Shown: piece after piece, positions 43,385 to 53,899 of the stretch
How the letters are laid out: every line of letters starts with the position of its first letter
How positions within the stretch are numbered: the first letter of the stretch is position 1
Assembly: GCA_963281255.1 (NCBI GenBank)
Contig: OY725488.1
Coordinates: 3,230,285-3,294,284, forward strand
Length of the DNA: 64,000 bases
Direction of reading: 5' to 3'
Source: Aphrocallistes beatrix
Lineage: Eukaryota; Porifera; Hexactinellida; Sceptrulophora; Aphrocallistidae
The notes under the pieces: generated by a model
What the model saw: the letters and a program-made list of their open reading frames with translations, nothing else
The model's database searches: none
What the model was told of the DNA's origin: nothing
Program-made: the position numbers and the translations under genes

Positions 43385-43960
43385 TAGCTCATTTTACATT
43401 AAACTTAAAATCCCTACTATCTCTCGAGACTAAAATTTCAAAATTGACTGTCTTTAAAACAAAAATAGTTAGAATTGGTTTGTGATAGAGGGTATAAAAT
43501 TTCAAGATTTCCATATCATTTTGCGAAGAACGAAGGACCACTTGATTTTCGATATCATACATTTAACTTAGTGAAATTAATGCTGATTCAGACATTTTGG
43601 TTTATTTTGGTGCTTCTTTTAAAACACATATAAAATTTACAATGTTTGTCATTTTAACTTTATTTTCGTCCTATTGAGTGAAAAATATGATAGACTATCT
43701 ATGTTTCCATTTTGGAAGCATTTGTCTCCTTTGCATGTTCTAAAAAAAATTTTGTGCCAGGGGGTCTACCATTAGGATGTGATAGCGAAAAACGAAACTT
43801 TGAGACACTATATCTCAAAAACTAGAAATGAACATCGAAAGCGGTTTGAAAGCATAAGTATTTCTAGAAGGAGACACGTGCCCATGCTTAACATCTCTTA
43901 TCGCTCTACTTTCATCATATACAGTAAGCCAAATCGTAGGATTTTTCGCGGGTGGTATCC
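43385..43960 (+). mobile_element. Family B element B7, 3' part
   Basis: Begins mid-element (AGCTCATTTTACATTAAACT) directly after the B4 terminus and a TTCA (degraded TTAA). It ends GGGTGGTATCC followed by TTAA (43961-43964). B4 therefore inserted into B7 at an internal TTAA. The 5' half of B7 is not identified. Confidence 0.75.
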
Positions 43961-44234
43961 TTAAATTTTTGTTCGCAGAAGAATTTACTATACGATTTTC
44001 GATGCGACACCAAACGACAAAATCGCACATCTTTTACAATCCCAAAAAGCCTCAAAATCCACAAATGCAAACCCTACTATTTATTTTGAGCCATAAGGTA
44101 GATAATTCGATTTTAACATATTTTGCAGTTGCAGAATTTTTCTATGACGCATTATTTTCTTACAATCTTGATTTAAAATTAATTATTCATCTCACACTAT
44201 GTAATGCGAATAGATTTCTATTGTTCTGGATATA

Positions 44235-45160
44235 ACACCCGTTCCCAGAAGCTAGTGTGATATTTGAGATTTTGAGAGAGCTTAATTCTAATAACTAGAT
44301 ATTCCTTTTTACTGATTCGGGTACGCAACGATTGAGAACCAGTTCAGACCTCACTTGACAACACTAATAGCATAAATTATTATTTGGACGATGTCTTGTG
44401 TCGCCCATGAATATACTTCAATTACAGAGGAGTAGAACACTTCATGAAGTTTTTCAATTTCCCAAAAGATGGTGATCTTCGTGAAAATGGTATCGAGCCA
44501 GTCCAAGACCTGTGGCTACTACCAAAACAACAAGATTCCAAGGGTGAGTTATTTCTTAACAAAAACGTGGGCATAAGTACCTTTTTTAATTCGGATAAGT
44601 GCAATTTATATAAACTTGCTCCATATTAACATCGAAAACCTGCTGGTTGTCAACTTGGAAAGGCAAAATGTAATTTTGGTTCTTAAGGTTTTCCATTAGT
44701 CAACTTCTGACTGTTAGCTTATATCATGGATAAGTACATTGTAGACAAGAACCAAACTGTTGAGTTCTTGAAATTCATCAATGATGTTTAGAAAATGTTC
44801 AATGTGAATCAGGTAGTGAAGAATAATCGTTTAGCGCTCTCTGTATCAGCACCCTCAGCAGAAATTTTAAACTTTTATTCTAGCTCTTTCCGTACTAACA
44901 TTATTCATTTGGCATGTGCTACTATGGAACTAGAACATTGTATACTTTTAATAAGTTAAGATATATATATAATGCACTAGTATTGAAACAAGAGAATAGT
45001 AAACTTGATAAATCAAGAACTAATTTAATATATTCTTTGTTTATTTAGTCGACTTCACATGCTGTAGAAGTCGGGAATGTGTGACTATACCATATTGAAA
45101 GGCCGGAGTGTGATTGTTCCTTATTACTTATAGAAGTATATTATATGATGCCTTAAGTCT
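44235..45160. other. Gene-free stretch with one short open frame
   Basis: The 61-aa frame 44444-44629 (MKFFNFPKDGDLRENG start) is unrecognised. A CGATTGAGAACCAGTTCAG segment near 44328 resembles a degraded hAT MITE end. Nothing else is supported. Confidence 0.35.
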
Positions 45161-45164
45161 CAGG

Positions 45165-45300
45165 TCTCAAGTCAAGTCTGTCTCTCAAACTAAGTCAAGT
45201 CTATCTCTCAAGTTCTGTCCCTCAAGCTAAGTCAAGTCTGTCTCTCAAGCTGAGTCAAGTCTGTCCCTCCAGCTAAGTCAAGTCTCTCTCTCAAGTTTCA
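45165..45300 (+). repeat. Irregular minisatellite AAGTCAAGTCTGTCTCTCAAG
   Basis: Five to six units of 23-37 bp sharing GTCAAGTCT and CTCTCAAGCT words. Confidence 0.8.
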
Positions 45301-45834
45301 ATTTTGTGATTAACTATTATTTTGATATTTTGTATGTATTAAGTATTAATTAAAATGACTATGTTCATTAAAAACCAAATAATATTCTCATTTCAATTGT
45401 TCTGATACTTGTATAATAGTTAGTTTGTCAGGGTGGGGTTTTCCATTAATTTAGGCTTTCAAAATTAATGGAAAATTGAAATATCTACAAAATCAAAATT
45501 ATTGCTTTTGAAGTATTTAACCATCCATTGTACTAATCCTTTGGTGACTGCCATTGCTTTAGTATATAGAATGCTATGTTTGGACCTTTTACTGCCAAAA
45601 AATCACAAAAAGTCATCTCGTTAATGATGTCAACTTCAAGCAGAAAAGTGTTCCATACCCTTTTCACACTTCGAACAAATATTCACAACGCGAGGGCAAG
45701 TATTAAATTAACTCGATGTTTTTGAAATTCTTTTGTATGTCCGAATGTCTTATAGAACTGACAAATTATTATAGTTTGCATCAATTTTTATCTATGTTTA
45801 TCAATTAATTAGTCTTGTAGTATACACTGGCTGG

Positions 45835-46302
45835 ACAAAAGTATTCGTACACCGCAAAATTTAGAATACAAATAGTTATAATACTAAGTAATTTAGCAAG
45901 TCAAGAGCATTTAATTTGTAAGAGATACGCTATATTTAACTTCAAATACGAATTCTCCATATGCAAATTACTCATTTTATAGCCTTTCCACTAGATTACT
46001 CTCCCATAAGATTAAATATTTTCAAACTGTGCCACCTCGTACCACTAATGCCATCATATACAATGGTGATAACTCATGATTTGTGCTATAGAGTAGCAAA
46101 TGCCTAAAATACTTAATCTTGAAGGAGAGTAATTAAGTTGAAAGCTTATAAAGTGAGTAATTTGACTGTAGAGGATCCGAATTTTAAACTAGTTTGAGTG
46201 TATCTGTTCCTGATTAGATGTTATGACTTCAGGAATTGATTAGTATTATAACAATTTGAGTGGAAAATATTGGGGTGTACAAATACATTTGTCCAGGCAG
46301 TG
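45835..46302. mobile_element. Tc1-type MITE (CACTGGCTGGACAAAAGTAT)
   Basis: Ends CACTGGCTGGACAAAAGTAT and the complement of CACTGCCTGGACAAATGTAT, TA on both sides. Related terminus to 52557-53161. Noncoding, 468 bp. Confidence 0.85.
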
Positions 46303-46504
46303 TATAATTACCAAACGATAACCAAATTATTGATTAATAAAATGATACAATATTACTCGCTCCACGATAATGAACAAAGTTGTCATGGTTTTTTCTAGGT
46401 GATTTGAGGGAAGGCATTTTGCCCCCCCTGAAAATGGTTTCGCCCCCTCTGAGCTAAATTTTCACTAGTAAATTTTTTATTACTAGGAAATGAGTAATAA
46501 TCAA

Positions 46505-46902
46505 TTAATGAAAGTGGCAAGAGGATAAAACAGCAATTCTTCTAGGCTTTCTAGTCCAAACATTCACTATATGTTCAAGATCTTCATCTGACAAGGTATC
46601 AGGCGATTCCAATGCAATTTTCATCAAATATGAAAGATTGGCTTCTCCGAGTCGATTTCTCAGACGAGACTTTATCATTTTCATATGGGAAAATGAACAT
46701 TCAACCGAAGCAGTCCAACATGAATGGTTAGGCAAACATTAGCTAAGATTCTAAAGTTTGGGAACATCGTTTGCATCATGGTACTAGTAGATAATTCCTT
46801 CAACTGCTCCTTGATATCTTCCCTTGGTTGATTCGTGATATATCGCCGAAAGGTTTTCCACTCTGTGAGTAGATCTGAACTTGAAGTGATGGCTGCTGGC
46901 AT
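46505..46902 (-). pseudogene. hAT transposase C-terminal (dimerisation) remnant
   Basis: From ATG-like 46902 on the minus strand: ITSSSDLLTEWKTFRRYITN, then a MFPNFRILANVCLT segment. After a frameshift near 46730 it continues CWTASVECSFSHMKMIKSRL and NLSYLMKIALES. The SVE-SFS-K-IKSRLRN pattern is the hATC dimerisation motif, as in ZNF862/ZBED-like and other hAT-derived proteins. Catalytic residues upstream are not seen on this strand. It abuts, head-to-head, plus-strand hAT-like sequence from about 46930. Confidence 0.7.
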
Positions 46903-46929
46903 TATAAATTCATCCCCTAAAACTGTTCA

Positions 46930-47560
46930 GCTGGAAACTCAGATCCATAATGCTCAAATAGCACTTTTACTTGGTGAATCACCCCGATCCAAGAGATCAT
47001 GTGTGGTACCATCGTCTGCCGCCATATCACGGAAATATAACAGAAACTGGGAAAGATTTTCCATGGCTAGAATACGATGGCAACTTCCAAGGTGCATTTT
47101 AGAAAATATGCAGAAAGGCTGAAACCAGGGGACATTCTTCACAAGGATACATTCTCCCTTAGGTATCCAAGTTGAGTAAGAGTCTCCAAACAGAGAATTT
47201 GGATTTGTCCATCATCTCAAGCCTTGTGGATGCTACCGTGCACACTTTGGAAGATGTACTCCAACCTGCAGCTAATTCGGTGTTAAATTTGAAAGAGGTA
47301 AAAGAGGAGATTTATACAAATGCAGGCATCAGCTTCAACAGTGATGATGTAGCAGTATTTCAAGGTCGGGTAACAGAGCCATTTTACTCCAAATTGAAAG
47401 AAAATATCCAAAACCGCTTCGCTTCACAAGATATTGTCTCTTGTTTCAGTATTATTGATCCAAAGAAGACTCGAAATTCTTCAGAAAACTCTACGTTTGG
47501 AGTAGACTTATTGAATCCTCTCCAGTATCTGAATCACTACTGAATTCTCTTAGGCGAGGC
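46930..47560 (+). pseudogene. hAT transposase-like middle fragment, inverted relative to the C-terminal part
   Basis: A stretch reading RWQLPRCILENMQKAE (frame restored near 47120) is followed after TAG by VSKLSKSLQTENLDLSIISS and, further on, a region of charged helices to about 47540 (FYSKLKENIQNRF). Such LSKxLQxxxLDLS segments are typical of the helical insertion domain of ZNF862/KIAA1586-like hAT proteins. The C-terminal part lies on the other strand, so the gene was split by an inversion near 46905. Confidence 0.55.
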
Positions 47561-47649
47561 CTAGCTGACTTGGAAGAGGTTGATCCAAAGAAATTGCGAA
47601 TATCCACCTTGATCACAAGAATTAAAACCATTAAATTGGAAATTCTCTT

Positions 47650-48177
47650 AGCTTAAAAGAAACTAGTGCCTTTTATACTTAAGGATAAAAGTAGATAATT
47701 CAGATACCAATCATTGGTATTAAGTGTTCTAAAAGAAGAAGTACAGATGTGGTAAATAAAATTGGCGTTATTATCAAAATAAAACGCAACAGTACATTTT
47801 CGAACTTTAGAAGTTAATTTTGACTCGATTCTGAAAATAATTTTTTGAGAAATTTCCAAAGATTCTCTCAATTTCGGTGATTGTCTGCTTTTGCCACCGG
47901 TTATCTCATAATACATAGGTTTTAGCTCTAAATATAGTATTATCTATGTATAGGAAACTGCAGTATCTGCGGTATTCAATCACTAAAGCTAAGCTCTAAC
48001 ACTAATAGGTTTAAAGTTATGGTATTTCGACAGACAGTTAAATCGGGAAAATTTGTCCGTAATGCATTATCATTTATATATAACTTTTGAATGGATTGTC
48101 TGATTTAAAAGTCTTTTATTCTATGTATATAGCGAGTCTTCCGTGACATTTTACTAGCACAAGCTGTTAAAATTGAT
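47650..48177. other. Gene-free stretch
   Basis: The 87-aa minus-strand frame (47653-47916) has no recognisable feature. No repeat seen. Confidence 0.35.
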
Positions 48178-48806
48178 TGTGCTGCGCGGATGGTAGACAG
48201 TTTGTGTCCGCATTGTAGATAACATCTCTAAATACTTCTGTTTACTGATATAATCGATATCACTAAAAGATATCGAAATTTGTAAATATTAATAATTATG
48301 ATGTGTAATGATGACGTCATAATAGAGTGATGGGCAATTATTTTTTGATGGTTGTTGTATCATATGTGAGATCTATTAATATATATGTTGCAGGCGAAAT
48401 ACGTTTCGTCTGAAATATTACGCGAAACGCGTTTCGCCTAGGCGATGGGCGTTTCAATACAAGCATGGGTAGTTAATATTGTATCTGGAAATTCGAGTGA
48501 TTAATATACAGTAATTCGGTTAATATATAGTGAATAAATAAAGAAATGAAACATGATATAAGTCAGTTTGTTGTTTTTATTCGAAAATAGATTCAATCTC
48601 GTATCATTTCCTAAATAATCATATATTAACTACCCATCATTGTATTGAAACGCCCATCGCCTAGGCGAAACGCGTTTCGCGTATTATTTCAGACGAAACG
48701 CATTTCGCCTGCATCATATACATTCTCTTAAAATTTCAGCCTTCTATCACCTAAAATGGCTGAGTTATAGTAAAAACTGCAGTTTCTGCAATCAATTCGT
48801 GACAGA
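48178..48806 (-). repeat. Family A repeat, copy A12, interrupted by a MITE
   Basis: Minus-orientation family A in two blocks (48178-48389 and 48713-48806), split by a foldback MITE. The head faces A13 at 53188, across nested insertions. Confidence 0.85.
48390..48712. mobile_element. Foldback MITE rich in CGAAACGCGTTTCG palindromes
   Basis: Starts GCAGGCGAAATACG and ends with its near-complement. Arms of about 95 bp contain GGCGAAACGCGTTTCGCC palindromes and AAACGCCCATCGCCTAGG. Noncoding. Inserted in A12. No clear target duplication. Confidence 0.88.
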
Positions 48807-48843
48807 TAGATCCTTACTATTAAAACTCGATTATATATATATA

Positions 48844-49031
48844 CAGTTGACTCCGCTTAATAGGGTCACATCGGTCAGAGGACATTTTGCCCCGATTAAG
48901 CGAAGAACCCTATTAATCGAAAATATTTTGTATTAACTTCTATGTGTGAGAGCTATTCCGGTCCTGCCAAAAGTGGCCCGATTAAGCGGTTGACCCGATT
49001 GAACAGTGGCCCTATTAAGCGGAGTCGACTG
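48844..49031. mobile_element. Pogo-type MITE CAGTCGACTCCGC, copy 2
   Basis: Near-identical to 20153-20348. Flanked by TA. In the A12/A13 spacer. Confidence 0.9.
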
Positions 49032-49217
49032 TATATATATTAGGGTGCTCCAAAAAATTCCAAAGTTTGAATCTTATAATGCACACTCTTCAAATGGTTT
49101 ACCTTGATCACAAAGTATTCACCATAAAATTTTCATGCAATTTGGAGATGGTTTAGTGGTTGCGCGCAAGGTAGCCTCTCCCTCGTGCTAATTGGTTTTA
49201 TATCAGCTAAGTAATAA

Positions 49218-49411
49218 TGTTGCGTAAACCCCGTTGCCCACGATTGAATTGCACATGGATGTACTGAACACACGAGAATTACTAAATTTACACAAAGAAC
49301 TGAAATACATAGATTTCCCTAACTAATTATACTACTTATACAATAAATTACCGCTGGCTAATCTCTTGCAATCCATACTTCTACTCGAGTAGAACCTATT
49401 ACATTACATCT
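49218..49411 (-). repeat. 3' LTR of Gypsy remnant
   Basis: Starts (minus strand) TGTAATGTAATAGGTTCTAC, directly after a polypurine tract, and ends CGCAACA. TG...CA ends fit an LTR. Only its first about 60 bp recur at the far end, inverted. Confidence 0.65.
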
Positions 49412-49422
49412 TCCCCTCGCTT

Positions 49423-49840
49423 CTAAACGTTAGTTCCTCCATGATCCGTATGATGACTACTAACTATATTGAAATCCGAATCCGTATAGCGATCCGGGAT
49501 CTTTCCCTTCTTAGACCGAGTCGATCTCCTTAACAATAAAGGTGGCCCCCCCTTTGGGCTAGACTGTACTTCATCTGAATTGAGATCCCATTCATCCTTA
49601 AAATCCTCCCTTACAGACACCTCTGATTCGCACTCAGATAAGCTTTCAGTATCGCTTCCACTGGTCTCTTCCGCTTTAGACAAATCATAACTTCCATATT
49701 CCTTTTCCACCTTTTTGCACCTGTTTGCATGAAGAATCTTTCGTTCACCAGTCATTAAATTCCTCAAGTGTAAATTGGCGTCCTTCCGGGTTTCAACTAG
49801 CCATGGCCCCTCAAATAAAGGAGAAAAGCACGTTTACGTG
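49423..49840 (-). pseudogene. Gypsy integrase C-terminal end, frameshifted
   Basis: Minus strand: FEGPWLVETRKDANLHLRNL then MTGERKILHANRCKK, the SH3-like LTR-integrase tail that follows the core, then an acidic region and a basic RRSTRSKKGKIPDRY end before the stop at 49423. A frameshift near 49835 separates it from the preceding integrase frame. Confidence 0.8.
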
Positions 49841-49903
49841 GCTTAGTGCTCACTAGAACCCAATCACCTGTCTGAATAAGGCATGCTCTATCATACGATT
49901 TCT

Positions 49904-51135
49904 TCATTCTCGCTTGTGCATCCATAATATTCCTATCTGCATCCCTCCACAACACTCCTGGCGTCTCGAAGAATGATCAACATAGTCTTCCACTCCTCCA
50001 AATCCTTCATCATCCAATACTGGTAACCAACGATCAATGTCTGTGCGCAATTTACTTCCATACATGATTTCATGGGGAGTTATACCCGTACTAGAATTCG
50101 GTAGGGAGTTGCACACAAATGTCAACTCCTGAATGAGATTTGGCCAGTTAGTATGCGGAATCTTGCGATCTTCCAGCAAACACCTCATTGTCTGTTTTAT
50201 TGTTTCCACTGATCTCTCTACTTGACCATCCCCTTCCGGATGGTATGGACTGGAATGCCTTTTTTCGATCCCAAAGTGTTCACACAATCCACTTATAATA
50301 GCTCCACTTATAACAGCAGCACCATCCAAACTCGTGAATATCCGACTTCCATCTAGCATATCCAGCAGATCCCTTACAATGGGCAAAGGATATGAATCCT
50401 TACGAGTTATGCTATTCAGTGCCCGATAGTCCACTGCAAAGCGAATTCCTCCATCCCTCTTAGTGACCAATATAACTCTTGATGCCCAGGGTGAAGAAGA
50501 AGGCCTGATTATCTTATTCTCAAGCATTTCTTCCACTTGCTGAACAATCTTCTTTTCCATTTGGGGTGAAACTCGACCAATCCTTGCTTTTACGGGTTGT
50601 TCTCCATCGGTGTGAATTTGGTGGTGAATAAGATCCGTAACGTTAGGTGCCTTGGGGTTAATGGCAAATACATCCGAGAACGAATCCAGTAGATCCATTA
50701 GCTGTTGTTTTTGAAATGGTCGAAGATTATAATTTATATTCCATTCTCCCTCTGTATTTCCTCGGTCTAGTACGACACTATTTACCACGACTGCTCGAGA
50801 CAAACACGGTCCCCCACTTAGAGTTGCTTCCGTTTGTTTCCAAAAACTTCCAAGACGAACTCGATGACCAACCCAATCAAATTCAACCGATGGAAAACTA
50901 CTCAAGAACTCTCTTCCTAGAATTATGATCGATTCACTACTCTCAAGTACCGCAAACAACTGCCTAACAACGTGACCATCCCCTACATCCACATCTACAA
51001 CCGCTTTACCACAAACCTTCACAGGATTAGAGCATAACCCATGGACCTTACTCCTTGCTCGATTATATGGGATTCCAAGGTTCAGCAACGAACCTATATC
51101 AATAACTCAAGGCTGTGCTCCTGAATCCAACATAG
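49904..51135 (-). pseudogene. Gypsy protease-RT-integrase fusion frame
   Basis: Minus strand from about 51135: aspartic protease with DSGA active site (about 51120) and an in-frame TGA soon after, then LLNLGIPY, a beta-rich segment and IILGREFLSSFP. RT follows: RIGRVSPQMEKK, a WASRVILVTKRDGGIRFAVD block and SRIFTSLDG, the first RT catalytic Asp. At about 50325 the sequence jumps in frame to integrase (GLCEHFGIEKRHSSPYHPEG, then GQVERSVET), keeping the third catalytic Glu. The YxDD part of RT, RNase H and the integrase N-terminus are deleted. The 394-aa frame stays open by chance. Confidence 0.9.
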
Positions 51136-51137
51136 CA

Positions 51138-52093
51138 TCAACTTTCTTCCCATTCAACCGTACGGAAATAATCACTCGATTCATCCGCAAGATTTCCATC
51201 ACACTCTGTCACCCTTACGGATAGTACTCGCTTCGACTTACAATCTCGTAAAGAATGCCCCCTCTTTCCGCACCTACGACAACATTGTTTCGGACAGCTT
51301 TTGGCGAAATATTGCGACTCACCACATATCCAACATCCCGTTCTCCTCACTTGTTGAGAAACACGTAAATCTCTTCCTCTGAAACCCTGCCTTGAAGCAA
51401 ATCCTGCAGGAGGTACTGAATTTATGCCTGATAATTGAGCAGGATCGTCCGATATCTTTGGATTTACTAAACCTATATCGCTGATCCGATCGGAAATTAT
51501 ATCTGAATCCTCGCCTTTAACTGTATCTACATGAAGTGTAGATATGTGATTGAAATCTTTATTTCCTTTGTCCAATGGAATCCCTCGCTCGGCTAATACT
51601 TCCCGAATCTTTTTAATGAACGATCTAGCTGAACGCTGATCCTCGACAGGATTATCCCTGATCCATTCATTAACTTTATGCTGGAGGGGAACAGGTAATT
51701 GACTGACAAGTATGAGTACTACCATGCTAAGCGGAGCTTTAGCCTTGGAAGCAGCCCCTTTTATCTCGTAGAAAAAATCAGCAATTTGCTGTCCCGATTT
51801 CCAATCCGATCTACAAAGTTTTAACATTTACCGATGGGGATCCGTGGGTGGGTCTAGGTTCCGTATCAATACCTCAAATGCTTCGTCTAACGTTAATCCC
51901 TCACTAACCACTTCACGCACCAGTTCTCGTTCAGCCGGACGGCGGCAAACCCACGCAGGTAGAATCTGAACTGCTTTATCCTCGCCTTCTCAATAAGAGG
52001 AGCCACTGCAGCCATAAACAGAGGTTTCCAATTAGCAATGAGCTCTCCCGGTAATAAAAGGGGAATAGTCAAATTCTGATGTGAGGTTGCCAT
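51138..52093 (-). pseudogene. Gypsy gag with two zinc knuckles, broken
   Basis: Begins at ATG 52093 (MATSHQNLTIPLLLPG). The frame shifts near 51893-51830 and has a TAA before ATG 51827. It contains a capsid-like helical region and, near 51240-51335, two CCHC knuckles. The first, CWICGESQYFAKSC, has Tyr where His is expected. The second, CRRCGKRGHSLRDC, is intact. Gag would form the particle that packages the element's RNA. Protease follows directly. Confidence 0.85.
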
Positions 52094-52126
52094 TTGTCAG
52101 CAATCGTAAATTTAGTAATTATCATA

Positions 52127-52210
52127 CAGATCATGGAGGAACTAACGTTTAGAAGCGAGGGGAAGATGTAATGTAATAGGTTCTACTCGAGTAGAAGTAT
52201 GGATTGCAAG
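52127..52210 (+). repeat. Inverted copy of Gypsy 3' junction (polypurine tract plus LTR start)
   Basis: Plus strand GATCATGGAGGAACTAACG ... AGCGAGGGGAAGATGTAATG ... ATGGATTGCAAG equals the minus-strand sequence at 49350-49443. Normal LTRs are direct repeats, so this end is rearranged. Confidence 0.85.
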
Positions 52211-52519
52211 GTGGTTTTATATCGTATTATTAGCTGATATAAAACCACCCTCAAATATCACAAAAATCAAGCTACTAATATATTCAAATGTCAGAATTAG
52301 GCTTTTTACAACTTCTGTCCTCAACCCGGACATATCTCATTATAAATTAGCACGAGGGGGAGGGAGGCTACCTTGCGCGACCACTAAACCATCTCCAAAT
52401 TGAATGAAAGTTTTATGGTGAATAGTTGGTGGTCAAGGTAAATATTTGAAGAGTGTGCATCATAAGATTCAAACTTAAATAGGGTGCTCCAAGAAACTAG
52501 AATTTCTTGGAGCACCCTA

Positions 52520-52556
<37 letters not shown>

Positions 52557-53161
52557 CACTGGCTGGCCAAAAGTATTGGAACACATTCTAATGTGTACCA
52601 CTTTTGCCAAAGTGGCACAACCAGGGCTTCATCTAGCCTTCGCAAATATGCGCACCCAAAAGTGCGTGAAGTCTTCAGCCGCGCACCCTAGACATCTAGT
52701 CTCATAGTGCATTTGCTAAATTAGGCGCACCATCTCAAAATTTTCTTAAATTCGCACACCCTTAGTGTGTTGCTTTTTCCTGGCTGCATCCTATTTTCCT
52801 AAAATACTTATACGTATATACAAATTTTACGCGATTCACACATTTTCGTGCACTTTCATTACGCATTTCTGGGTGCGCATTGTGCACCCAGAATCTGGGG
52901 GCACAGTGCGCACTACTTTGGATACGCACTATGCACTTATGGGTGCGCATTGCGCACCCAGATGAAGGCTTGGCACAACCTATTGAATACAATAATAAAC
53001 AAGTGTAAACATTGTGATATCAATAGAAACTGTCCCTCCGACCTCTTCCACTAAACTTTTGTTGATTTCCTTCAATGGGCTCGTTTCCCTGCCACCTGTG
53101 ACATTTATGGCACATGGTGGCACACATTAGAATGCGTTCCAATACTTTTGGCCAGGCAGTG
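52557..53161. mobile_element. Tc1-type MITE (CACTGGCTGGCCAAAAGTAT) with nested hAT MITE
   Basis: Ends CACTGGCTGGCCAAAAGTAT and its complement starting CACTGCCTGG, TA repeats outside. A second element at 52623-52972 splits it. Confidence 0.9.
52623..52972. mobile_element. hAT-type MITE (AGGGCTTCATCTAG)
   Basis: Ends AGGGCTTCATC and GATGAAGGCTTG, 8-bp duplication GCACAACC (52615-52622 and 52973-52980). Interior rich in GTGCGCAYTGYGCACC palindromes. Confidence 0.85.
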
Positions 53162-53187
53162 TATATATATATATATATATATATATA
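53162..53187. repeat. (TA)n run
   Basis: Part of the TA spacer between A12 and A13. Equivalent runs occur at 1294-1312, 5950-5963, 7384-7395, 18254-18258, 18885-18891, 19331-19352, 20143-20151, 20349-20360 and 52521-52555. Confidence 0.95.
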
Positions 53188-53683
53188 TGTAACGAGTTGA
53201 TTGAAGAAACTGCCAAGCGCAGTAAGCTGATTTTTGGCATATGGGAGTCTTTTAGCTATGGCTCCAGTAAGTTCTGAGCTCAGAGCAAAATGTTGACTCA
53301 TCATAGAATTATGACGTCATTGTCACATTTTAAAAAGTTAAGCAATACAGTTATTCGAGCATAACTCAGCCATTATAGGAGATAGAAGGCTGAAATTTTA
53401 GTGGAATCTGTATACTAACATACCTCACATATGATGCAACTATCATCAAAAAATGATGACTCATCACTTTGTTATGACGTCATCATTACTCATCAAAATT
53501 TTAAAAATTGATAAATTTGGTGATTTTTTGTGCGATATCGATTATAACAGTAGGACAAACGTCTTTAGAGATGTTATTTCCCTTATAATTAATCAATGGT
53601 GACCACAGGCGCCAAAGGGCGCCTCCGGCGGACACAAAGTGTCCGCCATCCGCGCAGCGCAAGCAAGCGAATCGCGTTTATAT
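53188..53683 (+). repeat. Family A repeat, copy A13
   Basis: Complete. A TTAATCCAGTTTTAATAGTA motif follows the tail at about 53700-53725. Confidence 0.9.
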
Positions 53684-53899
53684 ATATACTACATACACAT
53701 TAATCCAGTTTTAATAGTAAGGATATAATATCTATAATTAGTTTATATCACCAATTCTAAGCACTAATTTCAAAGAGAATTGCATTAAGAATCGTATTTT
53801 CGGACATACTAGGGGACCAAAAATTTGTCTTCCGAAACTTATACTTTCTTGGACTTTGATATGTTTTCAAGAATGCCTTGATCAGGTTCGCTGATATTT

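Larger units (their letters stand above)
49218..52210 (-). mobile_element. Gypsy-group LTR retrotransposon, internally deleted and rearranged
   Basis: Minus-strand order is gag, protease, RT start, integrase end, then a polypurine tract (AGCGAGGGGAAGA, about 49412-49424) and a 3' LTR of about 195 bp (49218-49411, TGTAATG...CAACA on the minus strand). At the 5' side, in place of a direct LTR, 52127-52210 is an inverted copy of the polypurine tract and LTR start. About 2 kb of pol is missing. Confidence 0.85.
49043..52517. mobile_element. Foldback MITE (GGGTGCTCCAAAAAATTC) split by a Gypsy insertion
   Basis: Outer termini GGGTGCTCCAA/TTGGAGCACCC with TA outside. Arms of about 150 bp share TTTGAATCTTATRATGCACA, GGAGATGGTTTAGTGG and GGTAGCCTC words. 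The two arms meet at TGGTTTTATATCAGCTAA, where the Gypsy remnant sits. Confidence 0.85.

Noticed and set aside
44444..44629. 61-aa frame MKFFNFPKDGDLRENG
   Set aside because: No motif, no conservation evidence, and length expected by chance in this composition. Mentioned only in the regional note.
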